DNA of 64,000 nucleotides from Tagaea sp965279565. GTDB lineage: Bacteria > Pseudomonadota > Alphaproteobacteria > CACIAM-22H2. Numbering within the stretch: position 1 is the stretch's first letter; each line of letters begins with the position of its first letter. Below the pieces are notes generated by a model. The model did not search any database. It was not told where the DNA came from and was given only the letters and a program-made list of their open reading frames with translations. Of the stretch, positions 1 to 7,460 are shown piece by piece. Where the stretch lies: assembly GCA_965279565.1 (NCBI GenBank), contig OZ257249.1, forward strand, positions 496,001 to 560,000. The letters are read 5' to 3'. A program made the translations under genes and the position numbers.

Positions 1-501
1 ATAGACCGAGCGGTAGAAGCGCCCGTAGTTCGAGCCGGTCTTCTGCCCCATCGCGGCGACCGACCAGCCGGTCCAGTCCTGCCCGCCGATGCCGGCGATG
101 CCCGATCCGTAGATCCGGTAGACGAAATCGTCGCCCGACGGCAGCACGTCGAGCAGCAGGATGTAGCCGAGTGCCGCGCGCATCTCGACCGGGTCGATCG
201 CCGTCGCCGGCGGCAGGTCGCCCGCGCGCGGCAGCAGGTTCCAGTAGTCGAGCAGGAAGCGCAGCGTGCGGTGGCCGACCGCGTTGGCCCGCGGATCGAA
301 CAGGATCGTCGGCCCCGGCACGCCGGCGACGGCGAAATCCGCGTCGAACAGGCCTTTCTCGCCGGCGAGGATTCCGCGCGCCGCCGCGTCGATGCTTTCG
401 TGGTCGCCCGGCGGCGGCACGAACGCGACGGGCACGTGCCCGAAGGCCGGCGCTTCGTGCAGCGGCTGCGCGAACCTCTGGTCCTTCGCGTCCGGCGGCA
501 C
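1..501 (-). CDS. PAS_5-like domain protein, partial (3' end outside window)
   Basis: The minus frame from a GTG at 501 is open to the window edge and gives 167 residues. The visible part has an N-terminal region with no clear motif, then a helix (LLDYWNLLP, about residues 84-91) and a PAS-like core with VYRIYGSGIA and GGQDWTGWSV (about 128-148). This pattern matches the PAS_5 family, single PAS-domain proteins common in alphaproteobacteria that sense an unknown ligand or turn up as regulators. The GTG lies 2 nt after the pheT stop, so it could be cotranscribed with pheST, but there is no obvious ribosome site and the start could lie inside pheT. A second protein of this type is at 60814-61377. 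Family call is fairly sure; function unknown. Confidence 0.6.
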   Translation of the reverse strand, partial: MPPDAKDQRFAQPLHEAPAFGHVPVAFVPPPGDHESIDAAARGILAGEKGLFDADFAVAGVPGPTILFDPRANAVGHRTLRFLLDYWNLLPRAGDLPPATAIDPVEMRAALGYILLLDVLPSGDDFVYRIYGSGIAGIGGQDWTGWSVAAMGQKTGSNYGRFYRSVY

Positions 502-503
502 GC

Positions 504-2903
504 CTAGGCCCGCAGGCTGGCGCCGGTCGCCTTGGCGACGGCGGCCACGATCTTCGTCGCGACGGCTTCGAGATCCTCGTCGGTCAGCGTGCGTTCCACG
601 GGCTGCAGGCGCACGGCGATGGCGACCGACTTCTTCCCCTCGGCGACACCCTTGCCGCGATAGACGTCGAACACGCTGGCCCCCGCGATCAGCGCCTTGT
701 CGGCCGATTTCGCCGCGCGCAGGATCGCGTCGGCGGCCACATTCTCGTCGACGACGAAGGCGAAGTCGCGCTCGACCGGCTGCAGCGTGGCGAGCTTCAG
801 CGCCGGGCGCTGGCGCCCGCCCTTGGCCTTGGGGGCCGGGATCGCGTCGAGGAACACCTCGCACGCGACGAGCGGGAAATCGATGTCGAGCGCCTTCAGC
901 GCTTCGGGATGCAGCTCGCCGAATTGGGCGAGCACCGTCTTGGGTCCGAGCTTCAGCACGCCCGAACGGCCGGGATGGAACCAGCCGGGTGCCTCGCGCG
1001 CGACCGCCACGTTTTCCACCGACAGGCCGAGCTGCTGGAGCAGCGCCAGCGCATCGCCCTTCGCGTCGAACGCGTCGACATTGCGCGCGGCCTGGCCCCA
1101 GTGGCGGCCCACGGCCGCACCGGCGCGAACGCAGGTCGCGACCATGCGCTGCCCGGTCTCGCTCGGGTCGTGGAAGATCGGGCCGACCTCGAACAGTGCC
1201 GAGTCCGGCCAGCCGCGGTCGGCGTTGCGCCGTGCGGCGTTGGCAAGATTGGGGATGACCGACGGGCGCATGTAGTCGAGATCGGCGCTGATCGGGTTGG
1301 CGAGTGCGAGCTTCGAGTTCGTTCCGCCGAAGGGCTTGGCGTGGCTCGCCTGCATGAACGAGAACGTCACCGCCTCGACCAGACCCAGGCCCGCGAGCAC
1401 GCGCTTGGCGTCGCGCACGCGGCGCTGGGCGGGCGCGAGCGCCAGCGGCGGCATCGCGGAATCGCGCGGCATGCGCACCGGCTGGATCGAATCGTAGCCG
1501 ATGATGCGCACGACCTCTTCCACCAGGTCGGCTTCGCCATGCACGTCGGCGCGCCACGGCGGCGGCGCCACGTCGAACGCGGTGCCCTTGTCGGAAACCG
1601 TAAAGCCGAGCGCCGTGAGGATTCGCGCCTGTTCGCCCTTCGGCACGTCGAGGCCGCCCAGCGTGGCACAGCGGTCGTAACGCAGCGCGTAGCTGCGCTT
1701 CCATTCGGGCACGGCGCCGGTGACGACCGGCTCGGAACATTCGCCGCCGCACAGCTCCAGCACCATCTTCGTGGCCGCTTCCATGCCGTCGATCACGGCG
1801 GCGGGATCGAGGCCGCGTTCGAAGCGGTAGCGCGCGTCGGACAGGACCTGGTGGTGCCGGCCCGTCATCGCCACGCGGATCGGGTCGAACAGCGCCACTT
1901 CGAGGAACATCTCGGTCGTGGACGCATCGCACCCCGTCGTGGCACCACCCATCAGGCCGCCCATCGAGACCATGCCGCTGGCGTCGCAGATCATCGTCTC
2001 GCCGCCGGCCATCGTGTAGGGCTTGTTGTTGAGTGCCGCGAATTCCTCGCCGCCCTTGGCGGGCTTCAGGACGAGATCGCCCTTGAGCTTGCCGGCGTCG
2101 AACACGTGCAGCGGGCGGTTGATGTCGAGCGTGAAGAAGTTCGTGATGTCGACGAGTGCCGAGATCGGCCGCAGCCCGACCGCGAGCAGGCGGTCGGCGA
2201 GCCATTTGGGCGACGGGCCGTTCTTCAGGCCGCGGAAATGGCGGCCGACGAAAAGCGGGCAGTGGCCGGGCTCGGCCAGCTCGAAACGCACGCCGACCGG
2301 CGACTTGTATTTGCCGGCGACCTTCGCGACCGGGGCCGGCTTCAGCGTGCCGAGACCCGCGGCGGCGAGGTCGCGCGCGATGCCGCGCACGCCCAGGCAG
2401 TCCGCGCGGTTGGGCGTGATCGCGATGTCGATGACCGGATCGTCGTAGCCGAGGATTTCGGCGAAGGGCTTGCCGACGGGGGCGTCAGCCGGCAGGTCGA
2501 TGATTCCGTCGTGATCCTCGCCAAGGCCCATCTCGCGCATCGACACGAGCATGCCGTTGGAGGCCTGCCCGCGGATCTGGCCGGCCTTGAGCAGCAGCCC
2601 GGTTCCCGGAACGACCGTGCCGACGGGGGCGAACACGCCCTTCATGCCGGTGCGCGCGTTGGGTGCCCCGCACACGACCTGCACGGTCCCCGCCCCGGTA
2701 TCGACCGTGCACACGCGCAGCCGGTCGGCGTCGGGATGGGGCTTGGCTTCCACCACGTAGGCGACCTTGAACGGTGCGAGCGACTTCGCGGGATCGGCGA
2801 TGCCTTCGAGTTCGAGGCCGATCGCGGTCAGTCCCTTGGCGATCTCGTCGAGCGAGGCCGTGGTGTCGAGATGCGTCTTGAGCCAGGAAAGCGTGAACTT
2901 CAT
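504..2903 (-). CDS. pheT: phenylalanine--tRNA ligase beta subunit
   Basis: Large subunit of the (alpha-beta)2 phenylalanyl-tRNA synthetase in the cytoplasm, charging tRNA-Phe. 799 residues, the usual length. It starts MKFTLSWLKTHL, has the OB-fold tRNA-binding region at about 40-150 (KPHPDADRLRVC, VVCGAPNA), the B3/B4 and B5 regions (PNRADCLGVRGIARDL near 160), and a C-terminal anticodon-binding ferredoxin-like domain (LQPVERDFAFVVDENV). The ATG overlaps the pheS stop by 4 nt (ATGA), so the two are translationally coupled. The call is secure. Confidence 0.97.
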   Translation of the reverse strand: MKFTLSWLKTHLDTTASLDEIAKGLTAIGLELEGIADPAKSLAPFKVAYVVEAKPHPDADRLRVCTVDTGAGTVQVVCGAPNARTGMKGVFAPVGTVVPGTGLLLKAGQIRGQASNGMLVSMREMGLGEDHDGIIDLPADAPVGKPFAEILGYDDPVIDIAITPNRADCLGVRGIARDLAAAGLGTLKPAPVAKVAGKYKSPVGVRFELAEPGHCPLFVGRHFRGLKNGPSPKWLADRLLAVGLRPISALVDITNFFTLDINRPLHVFDAGKLKGDLVLKPAKGGEEFAALNNKPYTMAGGETMICDASGMVSMGGLMGGATTGCDASTTEMFLEVALFDPIRVAMTGRHHQVLSDARYRFERGLDPAAVIDGMEAATKMVLELCGGECSEPVVTGAVPEWKRSYALRYDRCATLGGLDVPKGEQARILTALGFTVSDKGTAFDVAPPPWRADVHGEADLVEEVVRIIGYDSIQPVRMPRDSAMPPLALAPAQRRVRDAKRVLAGLGLVEAVTFSFMQASHAKPFGGTNSKLALANPISADLDYMRPSVIPNLANAARRNADRGWPDSALFEVGPIFHDPSETGQRMVATCVRAGAAVGRHWGQAARNVDAFDAKGDALALLQQLGLSVENVAVAREAPGWFHPGRSGVLKLGPKTVLAQFGELHPEALKALDIDFPLVACEVFLDAIPAPKAKGGRQRPALKLATLQPVERDFAFVVDENVAADAILRAAKSADKALIAGASVFDVYRGKGVAEGKKSVAIAVRLQPVERTLTDEDLEAVATKIVAAVAKATGASLRA

Positions 2904-3979
2904 CGCGCGAGACCGCCGGAAAGGGTGGGAACGTCGACGGCAAGGAAGCCGTAATGGCGCAGCCAGCGCAGGTCCGCCTCGTAGAAGGTGCGAAGGTCCG
3001 GGATGCCGTATTTCAGCATCGCGACGCGCTCGATCCCCATGCCGAAGGCGAAGCCCTGATACTCGTCGGGATCGATGCCGCACATCGCCAGCACCTTCGG
3101 GTTCACCATCCCGCAGCCGAGGATCTCCAGCCAGTCGTCGCCCACGCCCAGCTTCAGCTCGCCGCCGCCGCGCGTGCAGGCGATGTCCATTTCCGCCGAC
3201 GGTTCGGTGAAGGGGAAGTAGCTGGGCCGGAAGCGGTAGCGCAGGTCCGGGATCTCGAAATAGGCGCGCACGAACTCCACGAGGCAGCCCTTGAGGTGGC
3301 CCATGTGCGAGGTCTTGTCGATGACGAGACCTTCGATCTGGTGGAAGTTCGGCGAGTGCGTGGCGTCGGAATCCGAGCGGTAGGTGCGGCCCGGGGCGAC
3401 GATGCGGATCGGCGGCTTCTGCGACAGCATCGTGCGCACCTGCACGGGGCTGGTGTGCGTGCGCAGCACGTTGCCGTATTGCTGGCCGTTCTCGCCGACC
3501 AGATAGAACGTGTCGTGGCTCTGGCGGGCCGGATGCTCGGGCGGGATGTTGAGGCGCGTGAAGTTGTAGTCGTCGCTCTCGATGTCCGGCCCTTCGGCGA
3601 CCGCGAAGCCCATCTCGCCGAAGATCGTGACGAGTTCGTCGATCGTCTGGCTGATCGGATGGATGCGGCCTTCGGGCGTCGAACGCACGGGAAGAGATAC
3701 GTCGACCGTCTCGGCGGCGAGCCGCGCGTTCAGCGCCGCACCTTCGAGTGCCACCTTGCGCGCGTCGAGCCTTGCGACCAGTGCTTCCTTCAGCACGTTG
3801 AACGCAGCACCGCGCGCCTTGCGCTCGTCCGCGGGCAGCGTGCCCAGCGTCTTCATCAGCTCGGTCACGCGGCCCTTCTTGCCGAGCGTCTCGACGCGCA
3901 CCGCGTCGAGCGCTTCGAGATTGGCCGCCGCGTCGATCTTCGCGGCGGTCTCGGTCTCGATGTTCGTCAGGTCGTCCAT
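2900..3979 (-). CDS. pheS: phenylalanine--tRNA ligase alpha subunit
   Basis: Catalytic subunit of phenylalanyl-tRNA synthetase, 359 residues. An N-terminal coiled-coil arm (about 1-85) precedes the class II core: motif 1 region HPISQTIDELVTIFGEMGF, motif 2 with FHQIEGLVID, motif 3 with GFAFGMGIERVAMLKYGIPD. The ATG at 3979 is chosen because the protein then starts at the arm (MDDLTNIE) and GGTGGA lies 6 nt upstream. An intrinsic terminator ends only 25 nt upstream of the start (4005-4038), leaving no room for a separate promoter, so expression should depend on readthrough or attenuation from the rpmI-rplT transcript. It overlaps pheT by 4 nt. Confidence 0.97.
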   Translation of the reverse strand: MDDLTNIETETAAKIDAAANLEALDAVRVETLGKKGRVTELMKTLGTLPADERKARGAAFNVLKEALVARLDARKVALEGAALNARLAAETVDVSLPVRSTPEGRIHPISQTIDELVTIFGEMGFAVAEGPDIESDDYNFTRLNIPPEHPARQSHDTFYLVGENGQQYGNVLRTHTSPVQVRTMLSQKPPIRIVAPGRTYRSDSDATHSPNFHQIEGLVIDKTSHMGHLKGCLVEFVRAYFEIPDLRYRFRPSYFPFTEPSAEMDIACTRGGGELKLGVGDDWLEILGCGMVNPKVLAMCGIDPDEYQGFAFGMGIERVAMLKYGIPDLRTFYEADLRWLRHYGFLAVDVPTLSGGLAR

Positions 3980-4004
3980 GAAGCTTCCACCGGTCTCGGA
4001 ACGG

Positions 4005-4038
4005 AAAAAGGGGGCCCGGCCTTGAAGGCCAGACCCCC
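4005..4038 (-). terminator. intrinsic terminator / candidate attenuator before pheS
   Basis: On the minus strand five G, UCU and GGCC, a UUCAA loop, then GGCC, GGG and five C form a stem, followed directly by five T (4009-4005). This is a textbook rho-independent terminator. It sits after rplT but 25 nt before the pheS start codon. Upstream, CCAGAC (4057-4062 read on minus) is complementary to GTCTGG in the terminator's 5' arm (4029-4034), which would make a competing antiterminator hairpin possible. No leader peptide rich in Phe codons is visible between rplT and the stem. Confidence 0.75.
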
Positions 4039-4074
4039 TCTGTCGGGTCGAAAGTCGTCTGGTACGTAGACGGC

Positions 4075-4428
4075 TTAGAGGGCGGCCTTGGCCTTCGCGA
4101 CCAAGGCGCCAAAACCCTGCGGGTCGGTCATCGCGATGTTGGCCAGCACCTTGCGGTCGATCTCGATCGAGGCCTTCTTGAGGCCGGCGATCAGGTTCGA
4201 ATAGGTGAGGCCGTGCTCGCGCGCACCGGCGTTGATGCGCTGGATCCACAGCGCGCGGAATTCGCGCTTCTTGTTGCGACGGTCGCGGTACGCGTACTGC
4301 AGGCCCTTTTCGAGGCGCTGGAGTGCGGCGCGGAAGGTGGTGCCGCTGCGGCCGACATTGCCGGCGGCGAGTGCGACGACTTTCTTGTGGCGGGCACGCC
4401 CGGTGACGCCACGCTTTACACGAGCCAT
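4075..4428 (-). CDS. rplT: 50S ribosomal protein L20
   Basis: Binds 23S rRNA early in large-subunit assembly. 117 residues, normal length, with the family start MARVKRGVTGRARHKK and the conserved RDRRNKKREFRALWIQRINAGAR stretch at about 48-70. It lies 22 nt downstream of rpmI in one operon. In many bacteria L20 represses this operon by binding the leader; the 110-nt leader before rpmI could host that, but I see only simple hairpins. Secure. Confidence 0.98.
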   Translation of the reverse strand: MARVKRGVTGRARHKKVVALAAGNVGRSGTTFRAALQRLEKGLQYAYRDRRNKKREFRALWIQRINAGAREHGLTYSNLIAGLKKASIEIDRKVLANIAMTDPQGFGALVAKAKAAL

Positions 4429-4450
4429 TGTGTCTCTCCTTGCGTTCGGA

Positions 4451-4651
4451 TCAAGCGTACGGGAGGAAGAAGCGCTTCACGCGCACTTCCTCGCCATGCG
4501 TCAGCGCGGAAGTGCCGCGCGACGAGCGCTTCACCTTCTGGGGGCGCTTGCGCATGCCGTGGCGCCTGCCGACCGCTGCGGCGAGAACCTTGCCGCTGGC
4601 CGTGACTTTGAACCGCTTCTTCGCGGCCGACTTGGTCTTCATCTTGGGCAT
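4451..4651 (-). CDS. rpmI: 50S ribosomal protein L35
   Basis: Small basic large-subunit protein of 66 residues beginning MPKMKTKSAAKKRFK and ending with RFFLPYA, both typical of L35. The ATG at 4651 is preceded by GGAG about 7 nt upstream. It is followed by rplT. Its usual partner infC is not adjacent: a cold-shock gene and a GH9-like gene lie between, so infC and rpmI-rplT have separate promoters here. Confidence 0.97.
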   Translation of the reverse strand: MPKMKTKSAAKKRFKVTASGKVLAAAVGRRHGMRKRPQKVKRSSRGTSALTHGEEVRVKRFFLPYA

Positions 4652-4705
4652 TTGATACTCCTTCGAAGTTCGCGCGGTTGGGCATGCCCGTTCCGGGAGG
4701 CGGGA

Positions 4706-4719
4706 GGATCCGAAGATCC
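4706..4719 (-). promoter_or_regulatory. UUCG-tetraloop hairpin in rpmI-rplT leader
   Basis: The minus-strand RNA reads GGATC-TTCG-GATCC, a 5-bp stem capped by a stable UUCG tetraloop, extendable by G-U and G-C pairs. It sits in the roughly 110-nt leader between the predicted promoter and the rpmI start. It may be part of an r-protein autoregulatory leader, or only a structural hairpin. Confidence 0.4.
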
Positions 4720-4766
4720 CCGAACACGCTTTCCCTCGGCCGTGGCCGCGCAATTGGAAGCGGCGG

Positions 4767-4795
4767 GTTATACAGGCGGGTGAAGGGCTTGGCAA
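4767..4795 (-). promoter_or_regulatory. predicted sigma-70 promoter of rpmI-rplT
   Basis: On the minus strand TTGCCA (4795-4790) and TATAAC (4772-4767) are separated by 17 nt. Transcription would start near 4760, about 110 nt before the rpmI ATG. It supports rpmI-rplT(-pheST) being transcribed independently of infC. Confidence 0.6.
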
Positions 4796-5020
4796 GTAGG
4801 CCCCACCGGCCGCCGATTTCCCTTGTAAATCAGCCGCCAAAGTGGTCTTTGCGCCCCACGATCCTTTCTCTGGCCTGCCTCTTGGCGGCTTGCCCCTTCG
4901 GGGGTCCACCCTGGTCACACCCAGAAATCCGGTCGTCCAAAGCCGCACGCATCCTGCGCGCGGCGTGAATCGTCTGCGTTCCGGCCCTGCCGGGACGCCG
5001 GCAAACCCATGGAGGCCGAG
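4796..5020 (+). other. intergenic stretch, probable long cold-shock mRNA leader
   Basis: Together with the rpmI leader this makes a 369-nt gap between divergent rpmI and the cold-shock gene. I see no gene in it and no convincing plus-strand promoter. Long untranslated leaders are usual for csp genes, so much of it may be transcribed. GGAGG at 5011-5015 is the ribosome site of the cold-shock gene. Confidence 0.35.
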
Positions 5021-5224
5021 ATGGCTGATGGAAAAGTGAAGTGGTTCAACGCGACGAAGGGCTTCGGCTTCATCGTCCCGACCGACGGTACGCAGGACGT
5101 GTTCGTCCATATCAGCGCCGTCGAGCGCGCCGGTCTCAAGACCCTCGCCGAAGGCCAGGAAGTGTCCTTCGACCTGGTCCGCGATCGCGGCAAGACGTCG
5201 GCTGGCAACCTCAAGGTCGCCTGA
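5021..5224 (+). CDS. CspA-family cold-shock protein
   Basis: Single cold-shock domain, 67 residues, binding single-stranded RNA/DNA as an RNA chaperone. The RNP1 motif KGFGFI and RNP2 motif VFVHIS are intact. The ATG at 5021 is preferred over the in-frame ATG at 5009 because GGAGG at 5011-5015 is correctly spaced for it and the product then begins MADGKVKWFN as in the family. It interrupts the usual infC-rpmI-rplT neighbourhood on the opposite strand. A strong bidirectional terminator follows. Confidence 0.95.
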   Translation: MADGKVKWFNATKGFGFIVPTDGTQDVFVHISAVERAGLKTLAEGQEVSFDLVRDRGKTSAGNLKVA

Positions 5225-5244
5225 GCACTTTCAAAGGTGCGACG

Positions 5245-5273
5245 AAAAAGGGCCCCTCGCGGGGCCCTTTTTT
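5245..5273. terminator. bidirectional intrinsic terminator
   Basis: Five A, GGGCCCC, loop TCGC, GGGGCCC and six T: a 7-bp GC stem flanked by A and T runs, working in both directions. It separates the cold-shock gene from the convergent GH9-like gene, whose stop is 6 nt away. Confidence 0.9.
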
Positions 5274-5278
5274 GTGCG

Positions 5279-6847
5279 TCACCGCCGCGCGTAATAGGCC
5301 TCGTAGGCGACGATCGCCGACAGCAGCACCCCGTCGCTCAGGATGAACGTCTCGCTCGACTGGAACGTGTCGGGCGTGTAGCGCCAGCCGGCCTCGGGCG
5401 TGACGGTCGATCCGTTGATGACGCTGACGACCCGCGACCGGTCGCCCGGCCACCACCAGCGCCGCCACGGCTGCGCATGGTTCTCGGCGATGTGCGCGAT
5501 GTACGACGCCGCCACGAGCCGGCCGTCGCCCGATGCACCCTGCGACGTCAGGCGCGCCGGAATACCGGAGTTGAGCCCGTTGATCCAGCCAAGCGCGGCG
5601 GTGGCCATGTCGGCAAGCGCCGGATCGCCGGAAATCTCGGCAAGAAGGACGGCGTCGAGCGCCATGCGCGCGAATTTCGAGTTCGACCAGAATCCCGCCG
5701 CCCCCGCACCCTTGGGAACCGGGCCGGGTGCCACCACCGTGTCGCGGTAGCTGCGCGGTTCGCCGACCGGAAACAGGCGGAAACCGTTCGTCGCGCGCAC
5801 GGGCAGGAAGCCGGTGCGCGCGATCTCGCGCGCGGTGGCCACGAAGGCGGCGCGCTCCGGATGCGCGGGGAACGCGGCGAGCCAGTCGTGCAGCGCCTCG
5901 AAATAGGGGGCCGTCTCGGCCGCGTAGCCGGCACCGCGCTCGGGCCGGAACGCGGCGAGATGCCGGCGCAGCTGCGCCGTCGCGCGCATGGCTTCGCCCG
6001 CTTCGCCGGCGTGGCGGTAAAGCAGCATCGCCAGCGACGCGTCGAGATGTGCGGGCAGTGCCGCGGAAGGCCGGTCGCGCTCGGCGCGGAGTGTGGCGAC
6101 GATCCGTGCCGCGAGATCGCGGTCGGAAGGCGCCTGCCGGTCGAGTGCGGCCAGCGCCTTGGCCAGACCGTAGAGTGCAAACGGCGTGCTGGACTCGTCG
6201 GGCCGGCCCATGGCCCGGGCGGGATGGTTGTCGGCGAAGCCGCCCTCGGGCCGGCGCAGCGCCAGCAGGTAGCGCACGCCGACGCGCACCTGCTCGCGCA
6301 GGCGCGCGCGGTCGGCCGGATCGAAGTCGCCGGCGCGATGCCTGTAGACGTCGGCGAGCCCGGCCACGAAGGCGCCGTGCGAGCGCGCCTCGCCCATCAA
6401 CGAGTTGCAGTCGTAGAAGCCGCCGCCATGTGCTGCCGTCGCGTTGCGCAGGACTGCGTTCTCGACGGACAGGGCGCGCAGGACCCGCCGGCCGAGCACG
6501 CGTTCGCCGATCTCGAAGGGTGCGGATTCGGCCTGCCCGACCCGGATGCGGTAGCGCCCGGGGCGTGCGATCTCGCTGAAATCGGCTTCCCGGAGCCGCA
6601 TGCCCCAGGTCTCGGGCAGCGCCTTGAGCGTTCCCGACGCGACGACGCGGCCGTTCTCGTCGGAAAGCTGCCACTGGCCGGGCGCCGCATCGCCCCCCGG
6701 TGCCGCGTCGCGCACGAGCGCACGCTTGGCCGCACCCGTCTCGTAGCCGGTGACGCTGTAGAGAAGGGCGGGTTCGTCGGACGGCGGGGCCGCGGCGCAT
6801 GCGGCGAGCGCGATCGAAAGAACGCCGACCTTCGCCCATGACCGCAT
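5279..6847 (-). CDS. GH9-like glycoside hydrolase lipoprotein with CelD_N domain
   Basis: 522 residues. A signal peptide ending in the lipobox LAAC (Cys at about 17) predicts an outer-membrane or periplasmic lipoprotein. Residues about 28-115 look like the Ig-like CelD_N domain found before GH9 cellulase modules. The rest is alpha-helical and resembles a GH9 six-hairpin fold: GGFYDCNSL (near 140) sits where GH9 enzymes have a Y-D-A-G-D type motif, and the end has SSETFILSDGVLLSAI. The usual second Asp is replaced, so activity on cellulose-like glycans is uncertain. The start is 15 nt after the infC stop, so it is likely cotranscribed with infC, which is an odd partner. Family call moderate. 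Confidence 0.6.
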   Translation of the reverse strand: MRSWAKVGVLSIALAACAAAPPSDEPALLYSVTGYETGAAKRALVRDAAPGGDAAPGQWQLSDENGRVVASGTLKALPETWGMRLREADFSEIARPGRYRIRVGQAESAPFEIGERVLGRRVLRALSVENAVLRNATAAHGGGFYDCNSLMGEARSHGAFVAGLADVYRHRAGDFDPADRARLREQVRVGVRYLLALRRPEGGFADNHPARAMGRPDESSTPFALYGLAKALAALDRQAPSDRDLAARIVATLRAERDRPSAALPAHLDASLAMLLYRHAGEAGEAMRATAQLRRHLAAFRPERGAGYAAETAPYFEALHDWLAAFPAHPERAAFVATAREIARTGFLPVRATNGFRLFPVGEPRSYRDTVVAPGPVPKGAGAAGFWSNSKFARMALDAVLLAEISGDPALADMATAALGWINGLNSGIPARLTSQGASGDGRLVAASYIAHIAENHAQPWRRWWWPGDRSRVVSVINGSTVTPEAGWRYTPDTFQSSETFILSDGVLLSAIVAYEAYYARR

Positions 6848-6862
6848 GCGGAACCCCGCGGA

Positions 6863-7405
6863 TTACTTCGGCGCGACGACCATCGTCATCTGGCGGCCTT
6901 CCATGCGCGGATGCGCCTCGACCTTGGCGAGCTCGACGAGATCGCCCTTGAGGCGCTCGAGAAGCTGGGTCCCCAGTTCCTGGTGGACCATCTCGCGGCC
7001 GCGGAAGCGCAGCGTGACCTTGACCTTGTCGCCTTCCTCGAGGAAGCGGACCATCGCGCGCTTCTTGACGTCGTAGTCGTGGTCGTCGATGCCCGGGCGC
7101 ATCTTGATCTCCTTGATCTCGATGACCTTCTGCTTCTTGCGGGCCTCGTTGGCCTTCTTCTGCTGCTCGTACTTGAACTTGCCGAAATCGAGCAGCTTGG
7201 CGACGGGCGGTTCGGCGTTCGGGCTTACCTCGACGACGTCGAGCCCGGCATCCCAGCCGAGCTGGAGTGCATCGAAGACATTCACTACTCCGAGCATTTC
7301 GCCTTCCGCACCGATCAGGCGCAGGTCGGGCGATTCGATCTCGTCATTGATGCGCGGGCCATCCTTGGCGGGCGCTGATTCCTGGGTCGGACGGGCGATG
7401 GCAAT
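6863..7405 (-). CDS. infC: translation initiation factor IF-3 (AUU start)
   Basis: IF-3 binds the 30S subunit and rejects non-standard start codons. The first ATG (7297) would give only 144 residues and lose the conserved N-terminal GPRINDEI and DLRLIGAEGE segments. In that frame, between an in-frame TGA (about 7417) and 7297, there is no ATG, GTG or TTG. The only sensible start is ATT at 7405, giving 180 residues, the normal length, with an AAGAGA ribosome site in front. AUU starts in infC are classical: IF-3 discriminates against them and so represses its own synthesis. The C-terminal domain has KVTLRFRGREM. A promoter overlaps the upstream gene's stop. Confidence 0.95.
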   Translation of the reverse strand: MAIARPTQESAPAKDGPRINDEIESPDLRLIGAEGEMLGVVNVFDALQLGWDAGLDVVEVSPNAEPPVAKLLDFGKFKYEQQKKANEARKKQKVIEIKEIKMRPGIDDHDYDVKKRAMVRFLEEGDKVKVTLRFRGREMVHQELGTQLLERLKGDLVELAKVEAHPRMEGRQMTMVVAPK

Positions 7406-7432
7406 TCTCTTTTTTCAGTTGGAAACGGGGCG

Positions 7433-7460
7433 AATTTACGCGCGCAGGCCGGCAAGTCAA
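7433..7460 (-). promoter_or_regulatory. predicted sigma-70 promoter of infC
   Basis: Minus strand TTGACT (7460-7455) and TAAATT (7438-7433) with a 16-nt spacer. The -35 element overlaps the TGA of the upstream glycosyltransferase gene. The leader would be only about 20 nt. Confidence 0.55.

Noticed and set aside
171..2954. 927-codon open frame on plus
   Set aside because: Antisense to pheT and pheS; Arg/Ala/His-rich composition with no domains, a by-product of high GC.
4039..4074. Phe-rich leader peptide for pheS attenuation
   Set aside because: No short frame with several Phe codons and a start lies between rplT and the terminator.
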